64,000 nt of DNA from CAVOKN01 sp963696505. Lineage in GTDB: Bacteria > Pseudomonadota > Gammaproteobacteria > Burkholderiales > Rhodocyclaceae. The notes beneath the pieces were generated by a model. It was not told the origin of the DNA and made no database searches. It saw only the letters and a program-made list of their open reading frames with translations. The stretch covers positions 109,319 through 173,318 of the forward strand of contig CAVOKN010000012.1 in NCBI GenBank assembly GCA_963696505.1. Reading direction: 5' to 3'. The translations under genes were made by a program, and so were the position numbers. Below are positions 52,238 to 59,970 of the stretch, piece by piece. Numbering within the stretch: the stretch's first letter is position 1; every line of letters begins with the position of its first letter.

Positions 52238-53784
52238 GGAATGGTCTGCGGTGCGTCGTCGAGTGACTGATCGAGATTCTGGTCGGGTTCCGGCACTTCG
52301 GCGGGAGCGCGCACCGCAATCCGCGTGCCGCCTTCCGGGCCGGCGCCGATCTCCAGGGTACCGTCGAGGGCGTTGATGCGTTCGCGGATGCCGCGCAGGC
52401 CGTAGGAGCGGGGCTTGGACAGGGCATCCGGGTCGAGGCCGGTGCCGTCGTCGGTGATCTCCAGCAGGATGTCGCCCCCTTCCTGCACCAGCCGCACCTC
52501 GACCTTGGTGGCCTTGGAATGCTTGCTGATGTTGGTGAGAGCTTCCTGGAAGATGCGGAACAGGGCCGTAGACGTGGCCTGATCGGGCACGGCGTCGTAG
52601 TCGGCGCACAGCACGCGGCAAGGGATGCCGGTGCGCTGTTTGAAGTCGTCCGCCTGGCATTCGATCGCCGCGGCGAGGCCGAAATCCTTGAGGATGCCGG
52701 GGCGCAGTTCGCGCGCGACGCGACCGGCGGTGGCGATGGCATCGTCCACCAGCTTCTCGATCGAACGCACCCGCTTGCGCAGTTGGAGAGGGTCGCTGTC
52801 GAGCTTGCCGGCGAGCAGCGCGACCTCGAACTTGATCGCCACCAGGTTGCCGCCCAACTCGTCGTGGATGTCGCGGGCGATGCGCTCGCGTTCCTCTTCC
52901 TTGACGATCTGGAGGTGCGACGACAGCTCCGCCAACTGCGCCCGCGAGCTGCGCAACTCCCGCTCGGTGATCTTGCTCTGGGTGATATTGAACACCACCC
53001 CTTCCCAAAGGAGCTGCCCGCTTGGCTGGTGGCGCGGCGAAGAACGCAGGTTGATCCACTTCTCCTCGCCACCGAGGACGATGCGGCCGTCCCAGTTCAC
53101 GGTCGAGAAATGCTGCGCGGAGTCCTGCATCGCGGTCTCGAAGGCCGCGCGGTCATCCTGGTGGATCATCTCGACGAAACGCTGCGGCTGGGCGACCAGG
53201 TCTTCGGGCTTGATGCCGAGCAGCGCGCTGCTGCCGTCGCTGACGAAAAGAAAGCGCAGCACGCCGCCGTCGGCGCTGCGCACCATCTGGAAAACCATGC
53301 CTGGGAGATTGCCGGCAAGGGCGCGAAAGCGCGCCTCGTTCTCCGTCAGCGCCTCCAGGGCGGCGCGCCGTTCGGCACGGTTGCGCGCCTCGCGCAACTC
53401 GCGTTCGACCGCCGGTACCAGCCGGTCCAGCTTGTTCTTGGACAGGTAGTCATGCGCGCCCGAGCGCATCGCGGCGATGGCGGTTTCTTCGTTGATGACG
53501 CCGGAAACGATGATGAACGGCAGGTCGATCCGCAGATCCTGCATCAGGCGCAGGGCGGCAATTGCGTTGAACTGCGGCATGTTGTGGTCGGACAGGATGG
53601 CATCCCATCGGCTGTCGGTCAGTGCGCTGCGCATGTCCCGGGCATTGTCGGCGCGTGTGCTGTGGCAACGGTAGCCTGCGTCCTGAAAGCGACGCAGGAG
53701 GAAGAAGGCGTCGTCCTCGGAATCCTCGACGATCAGCAGGCGCAGCTCGGGAGCGTCGGAATCGTGCTGCTGTGGAATGACCAT
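52234..53784 (-). CDS. Cytoplasmic REC-PAS-HisKA_3 sensor kinase
   Basis: A kinase of about 516 residues with no membrane segments: N-terminal receiver (Asp about 66 in LSDHNMP), a PAS domain (about 155-275, FRALAGNLPGMVFQM) and a NarX-type dimerisation domain with the phospho-His in RIARDIHDELGGNL. The HATPase follows (FQEALTNISKHS, DDGTGLD, YGLRGIRERI). It phosphorylates the adjacent regulator. The receiver in front is unusual and resembles that of the REC-GGDEF-EAL gene at 0.6 kb. ATG 53784 is preferred to TTG 53790. Confidence 0.92.
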   Translation of the reverse strand: MVIPQQHDSDAPELRLLIVEDSEDDAFFLLRRFQDAGYRCHSTRADNARDMRSALTDSRWDAILSDHNMPQFNAIAALRLMQDLRIDLPFIIVSGVINEETAIAAMRSGAHDYLSKNKLDRLVPAVERELREARNRAERRAALEALTENEARFRALAGNLPGMVFQMVRSADGGVLRFLFVSDGSSALLGIKPEDLVAQPQRFVEMIHQDDRAAFETAMQDSAQHFSTVNWDGRIVLGGEEKWINLRSSPRHQPSGQLLWEGVVFNITQSKITERELRSSRAQLAELSSHLQIVKEEERERIARDIHDELGGNLVAIKFEVALLAGKLDSDPLQLRKRVRSIEKLVDDAIATAGRVARELRPGILKDFGLAAAIECQADDFKQRTGIPCRVLCADYDAVPDQATSTALFRIFQEALTNISKHSKATKVEVRLVQEGGDILLEITDDGTGLDPDALSKPRSYGLRGIRERINALDGTLEIGAGPEGGTRIAVRAPAEVPEPDQNLDQSLDDAPQTIP

Positions 53785-53814
53785 GCCCAAGTCATCGAAT
53801 TGCGATAAGCATGC

Positions 53815-53843
53815 AGTCTACCCCAAAGAAGACAGACACCCAA
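53815..53843 (-). promoter_or_regulatory. Sigma-70-like promoter for the sensor kinase
   Basis: On the minus strand: TTGGGT, 17 bases, TAGACT, ending about 30 bases before the kinase ATG. It is a plausible housekeeping promoter, called by eye. Confidence 0.45.
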
Positions 53844-53844
53844 G

Positions 53845-53879
53845 GGCCCGAAAGGCGGCGCTCGGGGCGCTTTCGGGCC
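53845..53879. repeat. 10-bp hairpin between sensor kinase and tRNA-Thr
   Basis: GGCCCGAAAG (53845-53854) pairs perfectly with CTTTCGGGCC (53870-53879) around a 15-base GC-rich loop. It lies upstream of two divergent genes, so it is not obviously a terminator. Confidence 0.6.
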
Positions 53880-53910
53880 TGCCCGGACCATGAAGTATAA
53901 TTTTGCCCGC

Positions 53911-53986
53911 GCCGGCATAGCTCAGTTGGTAGAGCATCCGCCTTGTAAGCGGGAGGTCGCGGGTTCGATTCCTGCTGTCGGCACCA
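53911..53986 (+). tRNA. tRNA-Thr (anticodon TGT)
   Basis: A complete 76-base cloverleaf including the encoded CCA. The acceptor arms GCCGGCA and TGTCGGC pair, the D-arm reads GCTCAGTTGGTAGAGC, the anticodon loop CTTGTAA gives TGT, and the T-arm is GGGTTCGATTCC. A TATAAT -10 box lies at 53896-53901. An integrase relic begins 190 bases downstream, so the 3' end is a likely old integration site. Confidence 0.97.
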
Positions 53987-54118
53987 GGAACCCCTCCAAG
54001 GCAGACATAGAAGGTCCGAAAACCACATGGTTTAGCAGTGGGTTACGGTAGAAGCGCAGTCCTGGGCAGTCCGAACTAATCCGTTACGAACCACCCCCAC
54101 AAAACCAGCTAGATTGCG

Positions 54119-54162
54119 GGGGTAGAAGAACCCCAATCGGCATACCGCCGAGAATCTACCCC
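54119..54162. promoter_or_regulatory. Inverted repeat upstream of the integrase relic
   Basis: GGGGTAGA (54119-54126) and TCTACCCC (54155-54162) form an 8-bp inverted repeat with a 28-base gap, 12 bases before the integrase ATG. P4-type integrase genes often carry GGGGGTA-like repeats there; an attachment or control site is inferred. Confidence 0.4.
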
Positions 54163-54174
54163 GGGGAGCCTGGC

Positions 54175-55073
54175 ATGCTGACTGACAGGGAAATCCAGAC
54201 TGCGAAAGCCCGCGAAAAGCCCTACAAGCTCTTCGAGGGCGGCGGGCTGTTCTTCGAAATCTCGCCGGCCGGCGGAAAGCCGTGGCGCCTGACCTGATTG
54301 CAGTGCTTCGCAGGATCGAGGCGCGGGGTGCCATGGACATCGCCAAGCGCACCCACAACCTGGTGGCCCGCGTCTTCCGCTACGCCGTGGGGTACGGCCT
54401 CTGCCCCCGCGACCCATCCTGCGACATTGAACCGCGCGACGTGCTGGCGGCGCCGACCGTCCGCCACCATTCCAGCCTGACCGACCCCAACGACGTGGGA
54501 GCGTTGCTGCGGGCTATCGAAGGCTTCACCGGGGCACTGGCTACCCGCTGTGCTCTCAAGCTCGCGGCTTTGACCTTCGTGCGCCCGGGCGAGCTACGGC
54601 ACGCCGAGTGGGGCGAATTCGACTTCGACAAGGCGGAAGGGCGCATCCCCAAGGGCAAGATGAAGATGAAGGAGCAGCACATTGTCCCGCTGTCGGAGCA
54701 GGCCATCGCCGTGTTGCGGGAGATCCAGCCGCTGACCGGACCCGGACGCTACGTGTTCCCGAGCGAGCGCACCGGGGCGCGGCCGATGAGCGAGAACACT
54801 GTCAATGCGGCGCTACGGCGCCTGGGCTACACCAAGGAGGAGATGACCGGACATGGCTTCCGCAGCATGGCGAGCACGCGGCTGCACGAATTGGGCTACC
54901 CCCATGCCGTGATCGAGCGGCAACTGGCCCACGGCGAGTGCAACAAGGTCAATGCGTCCTACAACTTCGCCGAGTACCTGCCCGAGCGGCGGAAGATGAT
55001 GGAGGGATGGGCTGACTACCTGGGCAGCCTCAAGACCGGCGCCGACGTGATCCCGATCGGCCGGGCGGCGTGA
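54175..55073 (+). pseudogene. P4-type tyrosine integrase, internally deleted
   Basis: The N-terminal 40 codons (MLTDREIQTAKAREKPYKLFEGGGL to GGKPWRLT, then stop at 54297) match the start of P4-type phage/island integrases. From about 54286, in another frame, the central and catalytic part continues (LIAVLRRIEARGA onward). About 100 residues that normally lie between are missing. Catalytic elements remain: Arg in FVRPGELRHAEW, HGFR and Tyr in SYNFAEY. It follows tRNA-Thr, the probable insertion target. The gene is unlikely to work. Confidence 0.82.
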
Positions 55074-55330
55074 TGCCTGAAATCTCCCGCTTCTTCGGCA
55101 TCGTCATCTACATGAACTGGCGTGAGCATCCGCCGATGCACTTCCATGCCGTTTATGGCGAGCACGAAGCCCTGATTGCCCTGGACGGCAAGGTGTATGC
55201 CGGCTCCCTTCCCGGGCGGGCGTTATCGCTGGTGCGCGAATGGCTGGCGCTGCATCGCGACGAGCTGGCAGAGGACTGGGAACTGGCCTTGGCGCGCAAG
55301 CCATTGAAGCCGATCGAACCACTGGAGTGA
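55073..55330 (+). CDS. DUF4160 protein, possible toxin-antitoxin partner
   Basis: An 85-residue protein with the DUF4160 pattern: MPEISRFFGIVIYMNW, HPPMHFHAVYGEHEALIAL and SLPGRALSLVREWLALH. Its ATG overlaps the integrase stop. It is followed 5 bases later by a DUF2442 gene. From memory, these two families are often adjacent and are treated as putative toxin-antitoxin modules. Its biochemical function is unknown. Confidence 0.85.
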   Translation: MPEISRFFGIVIYMNWREHPPMHFHAVYGEHEALIALDGKVYAGSLPGRALSLVREWLALHRDELAEDWELALARKPLKPIEPLE

Positions 55331-55335
55331 GTGCG

Positions 55336-55590
55336 ATGATCCTGCATACGACCGAAGTAACCCCGCTGCCCGGCTACCGCCTGTTCGTGCGCTTCAACAA
55401 CGGTGAGGCCGGCGAAGTCAACCTGTCGGGCGAGTTGGACGGCGAGGTATTCGAGGCGTTGCGCGACCCGGTTCTGTTCGCGACCGCCTACCAGCACCCC
55501 ATCATGCGGACGGTGGCATGGGCGAACGGCGCCGACCTGGCGCCCGAGTTCCTGCTTGATCTGCTAGGCAAGGGTCAACGGGCAGCGTAA
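55336..55590 (+). CDS. DUF2442 protein, partner of DUF4160
   Basis: An 84-residue protein with the DUF2442 fold pattern: a first strand region (VTPLPGYRLFVRFNNGEAGEVNL), FEALRDPVLFATAYQHPIMRTVAWANGADLAPEFL and a short tail. ATG 55336 starts 5 bases after the DUF4160 stop. The two genes form a small cassette between two integrase relics, which points to island cargo. Confidence 0.85.
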   Translation: MILHTTEVTPLPGYRLFVRFNNGEAGEVNLSGELDGEVFEALRDPVLFATAYQHPIMRTVAWANGADLAPEFLLDLLGKGQRAA

Positions 55591-55602
55591 CGTGCTGATG
55601 GT

Positions 55603-55683
55603 ATGGGTCGGAGGGTAGTCCCGCTGTCGGCGCAAGCCATGGCCGTTCGCCGGGAGATACAGCCCTTTGCCGGGAGTGGGTTT
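55603..55683 (+). pseudogene. Second integrase fragment
   Basis: About 70 bases encode VVPLSAQAMAVRREIQPFAG, close to IVPLSEQAIAVLREIQPLTG of the integrase relic at 54.68 kb. The two DNA stretches agree at roughly three quarters of positions. No other part of a second integrase is present. It marks the right side of the relic island, just before tRNA-fMet. Confidence 0.7.
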
Positions 55684-55729
55684 GGGTTAACGCGGTGGTT
55701 TGGATGCTGGCACAATGCCGCTCCTCTGA

Positions 55730-55806
55730 CGCGGGGTGGAGCAGTCTGGCAGCTCGTCGGGCTCATAACCCGAAGGTCGAAGGTTCAAATCCTTCCCCCG
55801 CAACCA
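55730..55806 (+). tRNA. Initiator tRNA-Met (CAT)
   Basis: A complete 77-base initiator tRNA: it begins CGCGGGG and ends CCCCGCA-ACCA, with the C1-A72 mismatch typical of initiators. The anticodon arm CGGGCTCATAACCCG holds the three G-C pairs that mark initiator tRNA. CCA is encoded. A CACAAT -10-like box lies at 55711-55716. Confidence 0.97.
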
Positions 55807-55816
55807 AACGTCGTCC

Positions 55817-55845
55817 AATCAGCCCAGTCATTGACTGGGCTGATT
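55817..55845 (+). terminator. Hairpin after tRNA-fMet
   Basis: AATCAGCCCAGTCA and TGACTGGGCTGATT are perfect 14-base complements separated by one base (in practice 13 bp with a 3-base loop). It starts 11 bases after the tRNA. The following bases GCATTTG are a poor U-tract, but tRNA transcription probably ends here. Confidence 0.7.
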
Positions 55846-55951
55846 GCATTTGTGGCTCGCGCGGGAGCAGGGGTTGCAATCTCCGAGATGCTTCAGTGGC
55901 TCGCGTTCGGTTCCATCCGTAGTCCCACTCACTTGTTCCAGGAGGCAATTC

Positions 55952-56323
55952 ATGCGGACCATCCATGCAGTTCTGCTCGGCGCTGTTCTCGGACTGGGCG
56001 CGCTCGGCGCGTCCGCGGAGGATGCCGTCACCAAGACGGTTGCCGCGGTTTACCAGGAAAAGGCGGCCCTCGCGGGCAAGTCGGTGCGGGTTGAAGGCAA
56101 GGTGGTGAAGGTCAACAACGGCATCATGGGCCGCAACTTCGTCCACGTGCAGGACGGTACCGGCGATCCGAACAGCAATAACCTCATCACAACGAGCAAG
56201 CAGACCGCGGCGGTCGGCGACAAGGTCACGGTCACCGGCAAGGTGGTGGTGGACCGGGACTTCGGCTCCGGCTACGCCTATCCGCTGCTGGTGGAGGAGG
56301 CGAGCATTGCGCCGGCAAAGTGA
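55952..56323 (+). CDS. Periplasmic OB-fold protein
   Basis: A 123-residue protein with a signal peptide (MRTIHAVLLGAVLGLGALGASA, cleavage before EDA). The mature part reads as an OB-fold nucleic-acid-binding-like domain (SVRVEGKVVKVNNGIMGRNFVHVQDGTGD and VGDKVTVTGKVVVDRDFG). ATG 55952 has a perfect AGGAGG. NrfJ-like and BOF-type proteins look like this; the ligand is unknown. It stands alone. Confidence 0.8.
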   Translation: MRTIHAVLLGAVLGLGALGASAEDAVTKTVAAVYQEKAALAGKSVRVEGKVVKVNNGIMGRNFVHVQDGTGDPNSNNLITTSKQTAAVGDKVTVTGKVVVDRDFGSGYAYPLLVEEASIAPAK

Positions 56324-56359
56324 GGCCGCACAGGTGCGCAGTTAGTTGCGCGCTTTCGC

Positions 56360-56398
56360 TTGACCCTGTACCGGATGTACATGTACTGTACATCCGGT
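56360..56398 (+). promoter_or_regulatory. Promoter with perfect 29-bp operator
   Basis: A TTGACC -35 element at 56360-56365 is followed by a perfect inverted repeat: ACCGGATGTACA (56370-56381), spacer TGTAC, TGTACATCCGGT (56387-56398). The operator covers the -10 region. It ends 21 bases before the ribbon-helix-helix gene, as expected for autoregulation. Confidence 0.75.
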
Positions 56399-56419
56399 TC
56401 CTTACCGGCAGGGGGCGAC

Positions 56420-56719
56420 ATGGCGGCGGCAGTCGAGCGGATCGTGGTCCAGGCGACCACTGAGGAGAAGAATGCGATCGCGGCGAAGGCGAAGAGGCTC
56501 GGTCTGCCGATCTCGGAATTGATGCGCCGCGGGGCGTCGGCTTACCGGACGGAGGAGGCCGACCGGGAACTCGGGGCGCTGGCGGATGCCGCCAAGGCGG
56601 CGGCGGAGCGGGCCAGCGCCGCGATCGACGGCGCCCTGGAGTTCATAGAGGCGAGCAACAGGCGCATCGCTGCCCTCGAGGCCAAACCTCGGCGCGGTGC
56701 CCGCAGGGCGGCCGGATGA
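56420..56719 (+). CDS. Ribbon-helix-helix-type small DNA-binding protein
   Basis: A 99-residue protein. The N-terminal 45 residues (VERIVVQATTEEKNAIAAKAKRLGLPISELMRRGA) follow the ribbon-helix-helix pattern seen in MobC/Arc-type proteins: one strand, then two helices. The rest is an Ala/Glu/Arg-rich helix likely to form a coiled coil. A perfect palindromic operator overlaps its promoter. Its end overlaps the next gene (ATGA). I do not recognise the family beyond this. Confidence 0.72.
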   Translation: MAAAVERIVVQATTEEKNAIAAKAKRLGLPISELMRRGASAYRTEEADRELGALADAAKAAAERASAAIDGALEFIEASNRRIAALEAKPRRGARRAAG

Positions 56720-56910
56720 GCGTCACCGACCGGGTGTGGGGCGCCCTCACGGCAATGATCAAGCTCGAGGACAAGGTCGGGCGCCAGGCCGAAGCCGTGA
56801 AGGCGCAGCAGGTCAAGATCGAGGACCTCACCGCCCGCGTGATACGCCTGGAGGCGCAGCTCGAATTGCTGACGGACGCGGCCATGATCAAGCGGCTGAA
56901 GGGAAGCTGA
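56716..56910 (+). CDS. Small coiled-coil protein of unknown function
   Basis: A 64-residue protein that is almost entirely heptad-like helix (MIKLEDKVGRQAEAVKAQQVKIEDL and RVIRLEAQLELL). No signal peptide, membrane segment or metal motif. The start overlaps the previous stop by 4 bases, so the pair is translationally coupled and the products may interact. Function unknown. Confidence 0.65.
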   Translation: MSVTDRVWGALTAMIKLEDKVGRQAEAVKAQQVKIEDLTARVIRLEAQLELLTDAAMIKRLKGS

Positions 56911-56935
56911 GGGGAAACTGAGGGGCGACTGAGGC
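56907..56935 (+). repeat. Three tandem 11-base units
   Basis: CTGAGGGGAAA, CTGAGGGGCGA and CTGAGGC follow in direct register from the coiled-coil gene stop. They lie in the 82-base gap before the ABC permease gene. Confidence 0.7.
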
Positions 56936-56992
56936 GCTCTCCAGCGACTGACTTTCCGCCGCGCGGCAGAGCCTGCGCTATCCTACGCGCCC

Positions 56993-57970
56993 ATGCTTGC
57001 CTACATCGTCCGACGCCTGTTCTACGCGATCCCGATTCTGCTCGGCGTCAATCTCATCACCTTTGCGCTGTTCTTCGTGGTCAATACCCCGGACGACATG
57101 GCGCGCATGCAGCTCGGCATGAAGCGCGTCACGCCGGAAGCGATCGAGAAGTGGAAGGCGGAGCGCGGCTACGACAAGCCGCTGCTGTGGAACGTCGAGG
57201 CACCGGGCGCGGCCAAGCTCACCGACACCATCTTCTTTACCAAGTCGGCGCGCATGTTCGCCTTCGACTTCGGCCGTGCCGACGATGGCCGCGACATCGC
57301 CCACGAGATCCGCTCGCGCATGGGTCCCAGCCTCGCCATCGCGCTGCCGGTGTTCGTGATGGGGTTGTTCGTCACCGTTTCCTTCGCGCTGCTGCTGGTG
57401 CTGTTCCGCGCCACCTATTTCGACTTCTGGGGGGTGGTGGCCTGCGTGGCGATGATGTCGATATCGAGCCTGTTCTACATCATCGGCGGCCAGTATCTGG
57501 TGTCCAAGATCTGGAACCTGGTGCCGATCTCGGGCTATGCGCCGGGGCTGGACGGCGCCAAGTTCCTGCTGCTGCCGGTGATGGTGAGCGTGATCGCCGG
57601 CATCGGCTCCAGCACGCGCTGGTACCGCACCATCTTCCTGGAGGAGATCTCCAAGGACTATGTGCGTACCGCCCGCGCCAAGGGCCTGTCGGAAACCACG
57701 GTGCTGTTCCGCCACGTGTTGCGCAACGCCATGATCCCCATCCTGACGGGCGTAGTGGTAGTGATACCGCTGCTGTTCATGGGCAGCCTGATCACCGAGT
57801 CGTTCTTCGGCATCCCCGGCCTGGGCAGCTACACCATAGACGCAATCAACGCCCAGGACTTCGCGGTGGTGCGGGCGATGGTGTTCCTCGGTTCGGTGCT
57901 CTACATCGTCGGCCTGCTGCTCACCGACATCTCCTACACGCTGGTCGATCCGCGCGTGCGCTTCGAGTGA
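56993..57970 (+). CDS. ABC transporter permease, OppB/DppB family
   Basis: A 325-residue inner-membrane permease starting MLAYIVRRLFYAIPILLGVNLITF, the hallmark of OppB/DppB-type subunits, with six membrane segments. The ATPase-contact EAA-type motif is seen in LEEISKDYVRTARAKGLSETTV. It would import peptides or similar solutes with a DppC-type partner, which follows but is cut off. YejB-like members are closest by eye. Substrate unknown. Confidence 0.92.
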   Translation: MLAYIVRRLFYAIPILLGVNLITFALFFVVNTPDDMARMQLGMKRVTPEAIEKWKAERGYDKPLLWNVEAPGAAKLTDTIFFTKSARMFAFDFGRADDGRDIAHEIRSRMGPSLAIALPVFVMGLFVTVSFALLLVLFRATYFDFWGVVACVAMMSISSLFYIIGGQYLVSKIWNLVPISGYAPGLDGAKFLLLPVMVSVIAGIGSSTRWYRTIFLEEISKDYVRTARAKGLSETTVLFRHVLRNAMIPILTGVVVVIPLLFMGSLITESFFGIPGLGSYTIDAINAQDFAVVRAMVFLGSVLYIVGLLLTDISYTLVDPRVRFE

Positions 57971-58032
57971 CAGCCATGATGACCGGGGCCTTGCGCAACT
58001 CCGTCAGTGCCACCAGGGGCGTTGGCCTCACC

Positions 58033-58075
58033 TCGAACCCCTCTCCGGGGAGGGCGAGGGGAGCGTCGAGCGCTG
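58033..58075. repeat. GC-rich palindromic repeat between permease genes
   Basis: CCCCTC and GAGGGG arms with flanking TCGA-containing arms form a hairpin in the 127-bp gap between the two permease genes. It resembles the element at 47.1 kb and may interrupt what was a tighter operon. Confidence 0.5.
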
Positions 58076-58097
58076 TTTTGCGGTTGCCGAAATAGCC

Positions 58098-58643
58098 ATG
58101 TCCTTCCTGCCTGTCATCCTGTGGACCGACGCGCTGATCTTCCTGCTCCTGACGGCAATGGCGGCAGCGGGATTCTACGTGCGGCGCCAGCCCCACCTGC
58201 TGGTGGCGTGGCGGCGGGTGGGGGAGTCCCGCTCCGGCATGGCGGCGCTGACTGTGCTGCTGCTGTTCCTCCTCGTCGGACTGGCGGACTCGCTGCACTA
58301 CCGCCCGCGGCTCGCCCAGTCCGCCGAGGCACCGGCCAAGGCGGCGGCACACAGCGCTTACGGCGTCGAGGTGCTGTCCGCCTTCGATGCGCTGGCCTCC
58401 GGGCTGCGTTCCCGCGCCGAGAGGACCTACTCGGCGCCGCTCGCCACGCACGCCTACGCCAAGGAGAACCTCGATCGCCCCGATGGCACGGCATACCGGG
58501 ATTTTCCGCGACTCAAGCACGGCGGCAGCCACCTTGCCGATCCCGCGACCGACTGGTCCGGCGACGTCCAGCGAAGCGTGCTGCGCGGCCTGGGCCTGGG
58601 TCTGCTGGCCTGGGTCGCCATGGGCTGGACGCTGTGCGTTGCC
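58098..58643 (+). CDS. ABC transporter permease, DppC-like, 3' end cut off
   Basis: The N-terminal part of a second permease: membrane segments at about 8-27 and 50-70, a periplasmic stretch of about 90 residues (ENLDRPDGTAYRDFPRLKHG and onward), and a third segment (GLGLGLLAWVAMGWTL). The frame then runs into DNA that on the other strand encodes kdpA, ending at a chance stop at 58703. The permease core expected after this point is absent. The break is placed near 58643, give or take 10 bases. Confidence 0.8.
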
Positions 58644-59667
58644 TTCCATGTTGCCGCCAAGGTTGGTGGCGCTTTGCACCTGGTCAACGCCCAACGGCAG
58701 TGAGCGCCGGGTTGCCGCTCTGTTCCGCCCAGACAGTGACCGCGACCAGCACGACAAAGATGATCGTCATGGCCGCCAGGATGGCCCAGCCCTGGCGCGT
58801 GTCACCCACCATCTTGCCGAAGGTGTAGCACAGCGCGGCCGGGATCAGCAGGATCGCCAATAGCTCCAGGAAGTTGGACAGAGGCGTGGGATTCTCGAAC
58901 GGATGCGCCGAATTGACGTTGAAAAAGCCGCCGCCGTTGGTGCCCAACTGCTTGATGGCGATCTGGGAGGCCGCCGGACCGACGGCCAGCACCTGCTGGG
59001 TGACAGTCTGGCCGCTGGCATCCACGGCCGGCTGGACCAGCGTCGCGGACTGAGAGGAGTTGAAGGTCTGCACCACGCCCTGCGAAACGAGCAGCAGGGC
59101 GAGCACGATCGCGAGCGGCAGCAGGATGTAGAGGATCGAACGCGTCATATCGACCCAGAAATTGCCGACCGTCTGCGCCGTGTGACGGACAATCCCCCGC
59201 GTCAGTGCGATCAGCACGGCCATGCCCGTCGCCGCGGAGACGAAGTTCTGCACGGTCAGCGCCAGCATCTGCGTGAGGTAGCTCATCGTCGTTTCGCCGC
59301 CGTAGCCCTGCCAGTTGGTGTTGGTGGCGAAGCTGACCGCGGTATTGAACGCGGAGTCCGGTGAGACCGCAGCCAGTCCTTGCGGGTTGAGCGGCAGGAT
59401 GCCCTGGAGCCGTTGCAGCACATAGACCGCCAGGAACCCCAGCAGGTTGAAGACCAACAGCGCCGCGGCATACGTCTTCCAGGTCATCTCGGCGTCGGGT
59501 TTCACCGCAGCGGCGCGATAGAAGAGGCGCTCGACGGGCGCCAGCACCGGGTGAAGGAAGGTCCGCTCGCCGCTGTAGACGCGTGCCATGAACCCGCCCA
59601 ACGGCTTGACGAGGAGCAACAAAGCGACCAGGTAGACGACCGGTTGGAGCCAATCCAAAGTACTCAT
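58644..59667 (-). CDS. kdpA: KdpA, K+-transporting subunit, C-terminal part missing and one frameshift
   Basis: KdpA starts at 59667 (MSTLDWLQPVVYLVALLLLV) with KdpA filter-type motifs (FNTAVSFATNTNWQGYGGE, TNGGGFFNVNSAHPFENPTPLSN). An extra base near 58702 puts a stop after PALTAVGR; in the next frame KdpA resumes as GVDQVQSATNLGGNMEG and then stops matching at about 58644. Only about 340 of the usual 560 or so residues are present. It should be the K+ pore of the KdpFABC ATPase; kdpB and kdpC are not in the window. Confidence 0.87.
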
Positions 59668-59756
59668 CCGAATTTCTCCGGTTTCAGCAGAGCCACGAAC
59701 AGATAGACCAACAGCGACAGCGTGATCAGACCCACCGCCACATACATCAGGCTCAT
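59664..59756 (-). CDS. kdpF: KdpF, small Kdp subunit
   Basis: A 30-residue single-helix protein, MSLMYVAVGLITLSLLVYLF and ending LLKPEKFG, the standard KdpF form. Its stop overlaps the kdpA ATG (ATGA). It stabilises the KdpABC complex. Confidence 0.88.
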   Translation of the reverse strand: MSLMYVAVGLITLSLLVYLFVALLKPEKFG

Positions 59757-59851
59757 GCGCCACCTCCCCTCAGCCGTTCGCACAGCCACACGAAACCCCA
59801 ACTGGCGGCGAAGAAGATCAGCACAAGCCCGACAAACGCAAGATCGAGCAT
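59753..59851 (-). CDS. Small membrane protein upstream of kdpF
   Basis: A 32-residue ORF, one hydrophobic helix (LAFVGLVLIFFAASWGFVWL) with an ERLRGGGA tail. Its stop overlaps the kdpF start (ATGA), so it is translated with kdp. Short proteins of this kind commonly precede kdpF and are usually unannotated. AGG lies before the start. Confidence 0.65.
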   Translation of the reverse strand: MLDLAFVGLVLIFFAASWGFVWLCERLRGGGA

Positions 59852-59970
59852 CGAGACACCTCCCAAATGGATACCCCGGCCAACCGGCAGACAGCGGCCG
59901 GCGCCCGCGGAACCGATCTCAATGTACACCCATACCGCGTCAATTGGAGGACAAGAAAGGGTTGAGGGAT

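Noticed and set aside
53986..55730. att direct repeat flanking the integrase island
   Set aside because: No second copy of the tRNA-Thr 3' end was found to the right of the integrase relic.
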